Shown here: positions 34,674-44,552 of the stretch, in pieces
How positions within the stretch are numbered: position 1 is the stretch's first letter
How the letters are laid out: every line of letters starts with the position of its first letter
Assembly: GCF_954871325.1 (NCBI RefSeq)
Contig: NC_088775.1
Coordinates: forward strand, 56,769,561-56,833,560
Length of the DNA stretch: 64,000 nucleotides
Source: Gordionus sp. m RMFG-2023
Lineage: Eukaryota; Nematomorpha; Gordioida; Chordodea; Parachordodidae
Reading direction: 5' to 3'
Translations under genes and position numbers: made by a program
Notes under the pieces: model-generated
The model's input: only the letters and a program-made list of their open reading frames with translations
Databases searched by the model: none
Told to the model about the DNA's origin: nothing

Positions 34674-35640
34674 GATTTGAGGTTGGATAAAACTAGTCGA
34701 CTGCAATGAATTGCGGCTTCATTTACTCCAAATCCCATTTGGTAAGGAGCTAAGCTTAAGGTTATTGTAGATTTGAGTCGATTACAAATAATTTTTGAAA
34801 TGGTTTGTCGGTATAAAATTCCAATAGCTATTGGGCGCACTTGATTTTCAGCTTTTGCAAGCGCAATTAGTCGAGCACCAAAGATATTGGTGCTAGTTTA
34901 TGTGGTAATTTCCCGTTGATTATAAGATTAAAAATTTTCGTTAAAGAATTAAGTAGAAATTCGGAACTGACTAAACCCAAGAGGTCAATAATAAATGAGG
35001 GTCGAAGGTAATCCAGTCCTGGAGCAGAATCGTTTGGAAAATTTTTTATAGTGGTTAAGGCTTCTCCGGGAGTGATATTTATCTTTGAATTTATTATAGG
35101 CAGTGTTTGAGGAGTGTATTTGGGGCTTGGATGTTTTTCTAAAAGTTGATTTCTTGTGGTGATATTATCGGGTGCCAAAGTGTTTGCTTTAGCAAGAGCT
35201 TGGAGAGCTCCTTTTAGATTGAAATTATTAATCTTATTATATATTAGTTTGTGTGAGGAGTTACTTAAAGTCTTTTTAGCAGGATCGTTGATATTTGGTG
35301 TTAATTTTTCAAAATTAAGGTCAAAGTTTTCAATTCTTTATGGTGTGGCATAGTGGGGTTGGATTATCTTTAAGGTGGATTTGATTATATTAATGTTTTG
35401 AAATATATTAATTTTCTCCAATTTAATCTTCTGGATTTTGTAAAATATTATTAATGATTTTGATATAAAAAGGATAAATTAATTTAAGGGCTGCTTTTGA
35501 GATTCGTGATAGGGTATGGCTAAAATAGCTTGTTAAAAATTTTGGGTATTCCAAATTAGGAATAGGATAATTTTTTAAAGGTCTTTTCCTATGTTGGATT
35601 TTCATTTGGTGGATTAAATAATTGATAGTCATTTGGGGTT

Positions 35641-35815
35641 GAGATTAAAGGTGGTGTTGGAATATCTAATGAGATGCTAAGTGATGAAGGTTCAAGCAGG
35701 GAGGCTGGAGGTTTATTACTACCTGGGCATCTTGAAGTGAGTGGTCCATGGATGAAAATAAATAAGGAAATTAATATAATTAATAAAAAGTATACAAAGT
35801 TAGATTAACAAAAAA
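35641..35815. other. Probable 5' region of the reverse transcriptase element
   Basis: Minus-strand translation gives a serine/proline-rich stretch (SSLSISLDIPTPPLISTPN). It is probably the start of the polyprotein, but no start codon or 5' end could be fixed. Confidence 0.3.
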
Positions 35816-35817
35816 AA

Positions 35818-35889
35818 TGCATTGCTGGGATTCGAACCCAAAGCCATCAGCTTCGTAAGCGAAGCTCTTGCCAATTAGGCCCCAGATGC
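35818..35889 (-). repeat. tRNA-like unit 1 (SINE head or tRNA pseudogene)
   Basis: Minus strand: GCATCTGGGGCC... with A-box-like TGGGGCCTAATTGGCAAGAG and a perfect B box GGTTCGAATCC. The acceptor ends pair with one bulge (GCATCTG against CAATGC). The anticodon arm is a perfect hairpin, AGCTTCG-CTTA-CGAAGCT, that leaves too short a loop for a true tRNA. Downstream on this strand are poly-T tracts. Confidence 0.65.
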
Positions 35890-36226
35890 TTTTCAAAGTT
35901 GACGATTTTTTAAATATTTATTATAAATTGTGACACTGTGACTATGACACGGCTTTTATATATATTATTATAGATATATCGATATATGTTTATGATGTAT
36001 AAGATGGTAATGTTAGATATTATTTTAATGGATATTTGATGAATAAGTGTTTGATATGGTATGATGCTACAAGAATACTATTGGTTATTACGTTGTGAAA
36101 AATTTAAATATATAAGAATACCTATTTAATAGTTTGAATTTTAAAATAACAACAAACTTGAATCGTATGTGAATATGCTACACTTAATTATTTTATCTTC
36201 TATTTAATTAATTTTGCCAGAAAAAA

Positions 36227-37718
36227 ATCTTTACTGGGATCAGGGATGTGAACCCGAACCTTGACCCTGAACCCTCGTATTTTGGTTGAACCCGAACCCG
36301 GACCCTTAAAAAGTGGAGGGTCCAAGGGTTCTAGGTGTCATAAAAATTTTTAAAAATATAAATATTTTTTTAAATTTTATTAACTTTTTTTGTGGAATCA
36401 TTTATTTTATCTTCGCGTTTTTCTTTCAATTTTCTTCCTGGACTTCCATTTTATTTAGAGATTGATATCATAAAATATTTTTTAGTGTAATAATATTTTA
36501 ATATGCAAATTTATTAATATGCTATGTTATAGAAATACGTTGATTATTTTGAAAGTGAATTATTTTGTAGTACAAGTAATAATATTTTAATTTAAATGAT
36601 AATGCACAACACCTTTGTCCTCAATTTATATGATGCTAGAACGATTATTAAGTTCGAAAGATTTATGTAATATTTTATTATAGGAGCATATGAAGTCATT
36701 TTGTCTGCCGAATAAAGGACCTTACTAGTGTATTAGTTCCTTTAAATCAGTACAATTATGTTTATTTGATTTTAAGACATATGGATTAGATGCCGATTAG
36801 ACTTAGAAAAATTTACAGTCCTTTTTATACGAAATATTAGAAAACATGAAAATTCGAGAGCAACAATATTTGCAAAATAGTGTTTATACGCTTCTATATA
36901 TTTAGACTCTTGATATATTGAGTATTGAGCAAAAACAAATGGCTAAAGATTATCTTAAGGATTTATGGCATAAGTGAAACTCCATTATTTACAATATATT
37001 GGAGGCTACGACAATACCTATTGGGTGTAGTGATAATAATAATAATGATAGCAACATTGATGATCTTGAAATTTTACTTTTAAATAGAGAAAAAAAAAAT
37101 CAAAATATCATCAGATAGAAAGGAGGATCAAAAATTGCCTATTGCATCTTTAATAGTAAAGTTCTCAGAAGTTAAGAGAATAAATAAGGATATAAATATT
37201 TTAAAATTCTGGAAGAAAATTTTTCAATATATCCAGAATGATATATCTTATCTTGAATCTTCATGGCTGTACTGGCGACACAAGTACAATAATTTTATTA
37301 ACTATCTATTTTAGGTAAGGGTAGAACGCGAATTTTCATCTTTGAAATATATATTGTCTACTTTACGTGGAAATCTCAAGGATGATATTTTCGAAGATAT
37401 TATGATTGTGCGAGAATAAAACATTTAAAATATAAATTATTTCATTATTTCATTTTAAAATTTTTCATTTGTAAATTAAAAATATGTATATATTGAAGTA
37501 TAATAATAAATGAATGGAAAAAATATCTTATTTTGAGTCATTATTTTTATGTTCCATGAACCCGAACCCTGGACCCGGGTCCTTTCAAATTTTATTCCTG
37601 TACCCGAACCCGGACTTGGACCTTTTTTTTTGTTGAAGGGTTCACATCCCTGACTGGAATTCGAACCCCATGACCTTCACATTTGTGAGCGACGCTCTTG
37701 TCGATTAGGCCACAGACG
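36227..37718 (-). repeat. tRNA-like unit 2, split by the hAT at 36241
   Basis: The 3' part (CTGGGATTCGAAC side) lies at 36227-36240. The rest, with box A GTGGCCTAATCGACAAGAGC and box B GGGTTCGAATTCC, is at 37653-37718 beyond the hAT insertion. The shared flank of unit 1 (GTGACAGTGACATAGTGACT, CGGCTTTTATATATATTA) follows. Confidence 0.65.
36241..37652 (+). mobile_element. 1.4-kb hAT element (CAGGGATGTGAACCC ends), TSD actgg(g/a)at
   Basis: Ends CAGGGATGTGAACCCG (36241) and GGGTTCACATCCCTG (ending 37652) are flanked by actgggat (36233-36240) and actggaat (37653-37660). At 1412 bp it is the sister of 28052-29452 in opposite orientation. It keeps the same C-terminal transposase part (plus strand, 36620-37430: MMLERLLSSKDLCN, NMKIREQQYLQNSV, IDDLEILLLNREKK) with more damage. 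It cuts tRNA-like unit 2. Confidence 0.95.
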
Positions 37719-38200
37719 TTTTTAAAAAATCGTGAATTTTTAAAATATATTATAAATTGTGACAGTGACATAGTGACTACGGCTTTTATATATATTATTA
37801 TTATAGATTATAGATAGATATTATTAGATTTTATTTTTTTATTACATAATTTGTAAGTTTAAGTAAAAACATTAAAATAATACATAGAGCGAAATCAACC
37901 TATATAATAATTTTTATACATTGGACAGGTAAGTTAAACAAAATTTTTAAATAAATGAGCAGGCAGGTGCACCAAAATTTGCCCATTGCAGACCTCTAAT
38001 CATGATGACATCGGAAACAGCAGATCATAATGGATTTTACCTCTGCCAAAGAATCCATTTATAAATGATATGCGTTTGCCACTTTTATTTTCCCATGCAT
38101 TTACCACCAGAGGTCTGCAAATGACAACATTTTCAGGTCATGGGAATTTAGTTAACATCTTAAAGGACGGAACCACCAAGTTGGATTAAGAAAAAAAATA
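37719..38200. other. Array linker with scraps of GGCCCGG-family ends
   Basis: Besides tRNA-unit flank, TTGCAGACCTCTA (about 37985) and CCAGAGGTCTGCAAATG (about 38105) face each other, both like termini of the CAGAGRCCTGCA hAT family. Between them is DNA I do not recognise. Confidence 0.35.
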
Positions 38201-38270
38201 ATCATTGTTGAGATTCGAACTAAGTCCATCAGATTTGTAATCGACGATCTTACCGATTAGGTCATAGACA
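38201..38270 (-). repeat. tRNA-like unit 3
   Basis: Box A TATGACCTAATCGGTAAGAT and box B AGTTCGAATCT are present on the minus strand. The anticodon arm is degraded. Confidence 0.55.
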
Positions 38271-38621
38271 CTTTTCAAAATTCACGCCCATGAAATGGTT
38301 TTTCAGGAAAAATCATAGCATTAAAAAATATCAGTGTCACAATTTATAATATATATTATAGATATTTCAGTTATTTCTATATATAATGATGTATAAGATG
38401 GTAATAGTTCTATGGTAATGGAAGATGAATGAATGTTTGATAAGATATGATTTTATGGTGATTTTTATTAGACGAATATTTTTTAAAAGAATATTAAAAA
38501 TTTAAAAATATTTATTTAATAGTTTGAATTTTAAAGTAGCTACAAACTTTGAATCGTATCTATTTGATTAATTTTGCCAGATTAAGAAAGAAAATAATAT
38601 TTTGCCAGATTGTGAATAAAA

Positions 38622-38691
38622 AATCTTTGCCAGGATTCGAACCTAAGTCCATTAGTCGTAAACGACGCTCTTTCCGATTGGGCCACAAATC
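38622..38691 (-). repeat. tRNA-like unit 4
   Basis: Minus strand: GATTTGTGGCCCAATCGG, box A GTGGCCCAATCGGAAAGAGC, and a perfect B box GGTTCGAATCC. The same flank as units 1 and 2 follows (AAAATTAACGATTTTTTAAA, then GTGACTGTCACAGTGTGAC, then GGCTTTTATATATATTA). Whole ~400-560-bp units are repeated in tandem, not just the tRNA-like head. Confidence 0.6.
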
Positions 38692-38769
38692 ACTTATCAA
38701 AATTAACGATTTTTTAAATATATATATTATAAATTGTGAAAGTGTGACTGTCACAGTGTGACAAGGCTT

Positions 38770-39300
38770 TTATATATATTAAGAAGATAATGTTAGAATT
38801 TGGATTTACATCAAAAAATAAACCTACCCTCTTATATCAAAATTACGAATATACGATATTTAGAACAAATTAAAATAAATCAATATGCTGGAGGTGCTCC
38901 AAAAACAATTTTTTTATAACAACAAATTTTAATGATATTTTAAGAAGTCCCCTTGATCATACTCATGATCATGAAGATGACATTGATGCCAGAAAAGATA
39001 TATTAGAGATGAAATTAAAAAAGTGGGTATTCTAGTCCTTCGTTGGTCCACGTAACTACATTAATTATAATAATACATTGATGGCTGTGCCCATAAGTCA
39101 GCCCTTTATCAATATTACAACGGCAAAATTAAGCTAAACCATTATATTGCCTCCAATCTGTTTCGAATTATGGACTATAGGATTCTTTAACATTTTTAAA
39201 AAGCTATTGCCCTTATTTCATGCAATTAAATATTTTATATTTTTTACTCATTACGTGTTGATTTATAGTTACTTTATAATAAAAAGTATAAATTGAAATC
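38770..39300. other. Stretch with a short possible coding scrap
   Basis: A plus-strand scrap reads SPLDHTHDHEDDIDARKDIL then EMKLKKW (about 38950-39035). It has coding-like charge balance but no recognised family. Confidence 0.2.
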
Positions 39301-39309
39301 ATTCTTATT

Positions 39310-42300
39310 CATAGGCGTAGCCAGGATTTTCCTAAAGGGGGGGGGATTAAAAAATTACTGGGGGCTTCGCCCCCAGACCCATTTTGGATGGGTCTTCGGC
39401 CCGCTTTTGTCCGGCCTTCGGCCCGGTTACCTTAGTCTATATATAGTCATAAAATTTTTTACAAGATAGGAAATTAATTTTAAAAAAAAATAAGCCTGGA
39501 ACAAATATGAAATGTATTATTATTAGTTTATATAAAATATGATAAATTACTTGAATATACATTAATATAAAAGCACAGGGCCGTAGCCTTTTTATTTTTA
39601 CCCAATATTAAATTATCATTCATTCATTTTTTTTTCATTTGTTTTTGTTGTGTATAACATTCTCTATAGGTATCACATTTATATTATAATATATAACCAG
39701 TTATTTTATTTTACAGCGTATATTTTAAAATTATGAAGAAACAATCAGTTATTAACTCTTATTTTAAGTTAAAGTTAAACAAATGTCAAGCAACATCACC
39801 TCTACAAACTACTAGTAATACTACATCAGAAATTTCAGAAACTGATTCTTCTCATAGTTAGTATAAATTTATATTATTATTTCATGACTTATATGATACT
39901 GATATAGGGCAATACCTATATATTATTATTTCATATATATTTATTTTATATAAGATAAGAGACAGACATTTATTATTAATATTATCATTTTTGTATAAAA
40001 TTTTAATTATTAAAATAAATATATTCACTCATATTTCAAGATATGAATGAAGCTAATAATCTAGAAAATGATCCTCACTACACTCAGGAGGAGGAAGATG
40101 GTAAATAGTTTAAAATTTAACCCAAATTTTTCTATTTATATATTTTTGACAATATCAATAGGAGTAATAGATTATGGTGTTTCATTATTACATTTTGATT
40201 TTAAAACAAATAAAGACGAAGAAGAGACTCAATCATCTTCATCTAGCAACTCAGTCTCATTGTCAAAAGGCAACTAGTAATTGATTGATAAATATAAAAA
40301 TATTATATTTTTTTGTTAATCTTTAAAGATATGATGTTTATGACCTTTTTCTAGTTTTTAATACTGAATATCTATAATTTTACTGATCAACTTTACTGAT
40401 AATCTTCATCAGGGTTGGGCACTACAGTATAGCAAATACTTGTATCTTAAATACAAGATAAATTTTGTGTTTGTTCATTTTCAGCATGCCCTTCCTTCGC
40501 CCATCCTGATGACCATTATTATTTATGACCCTTTCCCTCATTACAATTTATTAATTATAATATTTTTAGTGTCAAAAAAGTCCTCTAATGGTTCAATTCA
40601 AATCTCAGGTGACCTTGGCCAGAATAAACCAAATCAAATCAAATCAAATTAAACAATTAAGCGAAAAAAGATATCCATGGAAGGCAAAGATCATTTCAAA
40701 AATCATGGTATAGAGGCCGAGACTGGTTGGAGTATAGTTTAGAAGCTGACGCTGCCTTTTGTTTTCCATGTAGGAAATACTTGTGTAATCCAAGTAATGA
40801 ATTTGGACAAACGGGATTCAAAAATTGGAAAAATGCGTTAGCTGCCAAGAAGGGACTGATAAAACACGAGAGCTCAAAAGCTCATTTAAATTCAATATCA
40901 AAATATAAACAAAGGTACAGAAATAACAAAAATGTTGGGAGGTGATCAAATTAATCGTAATCAATATTATATTAAATCAATATTTGATTTGATGCTATTT
41001 CTTAGCATACAAGAGCTACCTTTCACTGGTTCAACAAATATTACGGATGCTGCAAAAGATAAAAACATAATTTATTCTTCTGGGCTATTTATAGCAATGT
41101 TTTCCTACACCATCCAAAAAGACCCTGAATTAAATAAAATTATGAAATTTATACCCCAAAATGCCCAGTATACATCACCACAGATTCAAAACGAAGTAAT
41201 ATTCATTATGGCAGATATGGTGCTTGAACATATTTCAGACAAATATAATAAAAGCGAGATGCCTTTTTTTGTCTTAAGGCTGATGAGACAAAAGATGCTT
41301 CAGGTTGTGAAAACCTGAGCATAATAATTCTCTATATTTTTTCTGGAGAAATCCAAGAAAATTTAATAGGAATCATTAATTTAGAGTGTCTTTCTGCTGA
41401 AAGCATTACAGATTGCATTTTAAAGCAACTTAATGATCTAAATATTAATTCAGCTAATATAATAAGCCAGGCATATGATGGTGCAAACGTTATGTCCGGC
41501 CGAAATGGAGGAGTGCAAACACTTCTTCAAAAAAAAATTAATAAAAATGTTCCTTTTATACATTGCTACAACCACAAGTTGCATCTTATGGTTCAAAATT
41601 GGTATAATAATATTGTTATTATTTCTAATTTTTTTAATTTATCAAATGCATTGTATAATTTTTTCAGCGTTTTAACGTATCCTGTAAATATACAGGCCAC
41701 ACCCTTAAGAGATTTTTAGACCAGAGGTGGACTGGTCATTTGGAAACATCTCGCATTATTTATGAGAATTTTGAGGCTATTGGTGAAGTATTATTTTACT
41801 TTTCTAATAAAACTCTTAATTCAGAGGTTTCAATTCATGATTCAGTCGAAGCCTCTGGTCTTTTATCTCAATGTATTAATATAAATTAAATTATATTAGC
41901 CATCATAATTTATGAGATATTAATTACAATAGATCCACTAAATAAGTATCTACAATCAATAGGTATTAATCTAGTGGATGCTAAAAATTGTATTGATTCT
42001 ACTATCAATATATTAAAAAATAAAAGAAGTGATAATTTTTTTTTCTTTGATTATGATTAAGGCTGAAAAACTTTTATCAAAATTTAATCTTACTCCCCAC
42101 ACGGGTACGTAAAACGCCTAGAAATTTCCAAGATTTTTTAGTTGATAGCAAACTAGAATTCGATTGTGAAAAAGACTCCAATTGGAGTTCTTTAAAAAGG
42201 ATATATTATGAAATTTTAGATAACTTTGTGGATCGTTTTTTTAGACCGATTTACAGAAGATGCCCCCTTGAACCTGATTATTTTTTATCAGATAAAATGG

Positions 42301-43746
42301 CCCCATTAAAATCCCTGTTAAACTTAAATATGGAAACACTGCATCATGAAATGAAGATAGCAAAAGGATTGCTAGCTTCGGAAGCTAAAGAAAATCATAA
42401 TTTTGAAAATATCTTACATATTATGTATAAAAAAATATATAATCATGCATTTAAAGAATTATATAAATGCTACTCAGCAGCGATAATCATTGGGATATCA
42501 ACGGCTTCCTGTCCTCGTTCTCTACATTAAAGAGAGTTTTATCGAGCAGTAGAGAGTCTATGAAGGATAAACGTAAACAAAATTTAGTATTAATGGCGTA
42601 TGAAAAAAGAATAACGCAGAATTTATCTTTTAGTTCATTTATATTAAAATTTAAAAATAAAAATCGCCGTATTCTATTATTGTAATATTTTGTTTTGTAT
42701 ATGCATATTATAGTATTATTTTGTTTTGTATATGCATATTATAGTATTATTTTGTTTTGTATATTCATATTATAGTATTATTTTGTTATTAAATTTTTAA
42801 TAAAAATAGGAAAAAATTTCTATGATATTCCAAACAAGTTTTAGATATTTATTTATTATAGATATTCCTCTATTATATAGAATTAGTTACAAAATACTAG
42901 GTAAAATTCCACTTTTACCGACATATTTGACAGTTAGAGAATATATTACAGTAAATATTTTAACAAATTTAACTAATCAATGCTCTTGATAATAAATATA
43001 GTAACAATTTGCATTCAATTATTTAACCCATCTATTTATTTTAAATAAATAATGATATTAAAATTTAATCTTCATATTATTCATCCCACAATGTTTTTAA
43101 AAGATATTTTCTGATGTTACATCAATATTTTATAGTTTTCTGTAAAATATATAATTCTCTATATTGGTAAAAATTACTTGATTGTCATATGATAATTGAT
43201 AAATTTAGATATACTGTAAATCTGCGACATATAATATTCCACTGTTTGTATTGTGCTTTAATTTTTTTATTTAATTTATGATTTAATTTTATCAATAGTT
43301 TTATAATTATATTTTACTTTTATTAAGATAAATAAATTAAAATTACTCACTTTATAAAAAATTATATTTGATATATTATATTATTTAGTAATTTTTGGAT
43401 CTATTATTAATAATTATAATCCATTTCACTTTTGTCTTAAGATTTATCTTTGGCTTATATTTCATTTCTAAAAAAGCATTTTTAGTTCACTTTTTTTATA
43501 TATAAATGCTTTTTTCCAAAAATGTATAAATTATAATGAATAGTTTTATAAAAAATATTACTTTTACATTATTTCTTTCAAATTATTGTTTAAGATATAT
43601 GCATTAATTTTTGGGGGTCAGGGAGTGGATGGAGGACTAAGGGGGATATTTTTTATTAGCTTAAAATGATATTCACAAAAAGTGATAAATTTCTGAAGGG
43701 GAGGTGGGAAATTTCCCCTTGTACCCCCCCTTTAGCTACGCCTATG
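39310..43746 (+). mobile_element. ZMYM1-like hAT element, near full length, TSD ttcttatt
   Basis: Ends CATAGGCGTAGCCAGG (39310) and TTTAGCTACGCCTATG (ending 43746) are flanked by identical ttcttatt (39302-39309, 43747-43754). G runs follow the left end and C runs precede the right end. At 4437 bp it has the size of an autonomous hAT and carries a transposase gene with introns. A TIR-like scrap of another family (CAGGGTTGGGCACTACAG, 40413) lies in an intron. Confidence 0.95.
39733..42685 (+). pseudogene. ZMYM1-like hAT transposase with introns, lightly damaged
   Basis: Three short 5' exons join in frame: 39733-39855 (MKKQSVINSYFKLKLNKC), about 40043-40101 (MNEANNLENDPHYTQEEED) and about 40219-40275, with GT/AG junctions. 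Then come a TTF-type zinc-finger part (RSFQKSWYRGRDWLEYS, DAAFCFPCRKYLCNPSN, TGFKNWKNA, GLIKHESSKAH), IKSIFDLMLFLSIQELPFTG, and the catalytic core. The core includes NLIGIINLECLSAESITDCI, AYDGANVMSGRNGGVQTL and FIHCYNHKLHLMVQ. The C-terminal half reads FLDQRWTGHLETSRIIYENF, DRFFRPIYRRCPLEPDYF and HHEMKIAKGLLASEAK. It ends with a scrap of the dimerisation region (RVLSSSRESMKDKRKQNLVL, LMAYEKRITQNLSFSSF). Frame changes lie near 40940, 41270 and 41690, stops near 41890, and the SERSFSTL motif is weak, so it is inactive but the least decayed transposase here. Confidence 0.85.
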
Positions 43747-43754
43747 TTCTTATT

Positions 43755-43920
43755 GCTTATGTCTCTTGTTTCCTTACATAAGATGATAATTAAGTTAAAA
43801 AAATTTTACTTATGAAAATTAAGATATTAATTTCTTTCATTAAAAAAATACAAAAAAATTAATTTAAACGAAATAGTCAAAAAATTAGATATTATCTAAA
43901 TTTAACTTTTCAAATATATA
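43755..43920. other. Short AT-rich stretch
   Basis: Nothing recognised. Confidence 0.3.
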
Positions 43921-43924
43921 TAAG

Positions 43925-44095
43925 TATATAATGATAAAATGTCGCTTGTTCAACTGTAGCTTTTTCAAATGACTGGGTGATAAAGGATCGTCGTGATAAA
44001 GTATCTTCATAATAAAGTGTCGTCATGATAAAGTGTCACCGTGATAAGGTGTCGTCGTGACAAAATGTCGCATGATAAAATGTCGCTAGGCGTTT
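43925..44095. repeat. Minisatellite of GATAAAGTGTCGTCGT type
   Basis: Units of about 16-17 bases (GATAAAGTGTCGTCAT, GATAAAGTGTCACCGT, GATAAGGTGTCGTCGT, GACAAAATGTCGCAT) run in tandem just inside the right arm. An inverse scrap lies at 30715-30740. Confidence 0.9.
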
Positions 44096-44097
44096 TA

Positions 44098-44544
44098 TTT
44101 ATTTTTACCGATTTACTTTAAAAAGTTTAAATATAACGTATGACGATTGTCACTTTTCTATGATGCATCCCAATTTAAATTAACATGTTTACAACTTATA
44201 ATTTTACCCTGTTGCAATCAAAAAAGATTAAAAATAACGATTATGACAATTGTCACTTCTCTATGGTACATTCTCATTTTAATTTAACATATTTGCAATT
44301 TAATATTTTACCCTGTTGCTTCAAAAAATTTCAAAAATGATTAAAAAGTAACGATATAGATATTTGTCACTTTACTTTTGTTTATCTTCTCTGATATCTA
44401 AAGTAGTTTGAAGAACTAGACTAATTAATAACACTAACCCCAACTATACAGTGTTGATGTTTCGGCTCAAAAATTTGATATAGTGGACTAAATTGGTTGA
44501 TTAAGCCAACTAAATGGGTCGACTAAGCCGATTAAATAACACTA
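44098..44544 (-). repeat. Outer part of the nest's right arm
   Basis: Three tandem units (palindrome near 44140, 44245 and a degraded one near 44370) are followed by the single-copy segment and the tip of GTCGACTAA-like repeats ending CACTA at 44544. It mirrors 6188-6720. Confidence 0.85.
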
Positions 44545-44552
44545 GTTATATT

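Larger units (their letters stand above)
31150..35640 (-). pseudogene. Non-LTR-type reverse transcriptase with C-terminal nuclease-like domain, split by a hAT
   Basis: Minus strand, in order from 35632. An N-terminal region includes TPGEALTTIKNFPNDSAPGL (35178-34867). The finger block MRPIAIGILYRQTISKI and SLAPYQMGFGVNEAAIHCSR (34840-34690) is followed by the hAT copy C insertion (32823-34673). The palm is open at 32837-32172: KLDIYNAFNSINR carries the first catalytic aspartate, then LQQGDPLGPLLFC and WYLDDCTI (YLDD). Then come LPCKSGGPGLRLA (near 32060) and a zinc motif CIKCNQSADAYGRHALHC (C-x2-C-x9-H-x3-C, near 31610). Last is DGKTVVPFFMGKLLMWDFTC, a PD-(D/E)xK-like nuclease seen in this family as RPDG...GKLLVWDATC. 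One in-frame stop separates the zinc and nuclease parts near 31588. Besides the insertion, a few stops and shifts lie in the N-terminal third. A second copy is at 61030-62140. Confidence 0.85.
6188..44544. mobile_element. Nest bounded by long inverted arms: expanded hAT-like element, TSD gttatatt
   Basis: The left end begins TAGTGATGTTAATCG at 6188 and the right end, read inward on the minus strand from 44544, begins TAGTGTTATTTAATCG. The flanking 8 bases are identical: gttatatt at 6180-6187 and at 44545-44552. The arms share more than the tip: both contain AGTTGGCTTAATC, then ATCAAATTTTTGA, then TTAATTAGTCTAGTTCTTC, then ACTACTTTAGAT, then the palindromic tandem unit. This similarity is specific to these two arms rather than to the nested relative at 7699-13307. 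An 8-bp duplication is the hAT hallmark. About half the 38.4 kb is accounted for by recognisable later insertions; the original element was probably several kb. Chance matching of 8 AT-rich bases is possible, but the matching arms make that less likely. Confidence 0.6.

Noticed and set aside
38549-38761. Open frames on both strands across 38549-38761.
   Set aside because: They run across tRNA-like unit 4 and its flank, which explain the conservation.
6188-44544. A giant cargo-carrying transposon (Starship, Teratorn or Polinton-like).
   Set aside because: No cargo genes, capsid, integrase, tyrosine recombinase or protein-primed polymerase is visible. The interior is explained by other transposons, and the 8-bp duplication fits hAT, not the 5-6 bp of Polintons.
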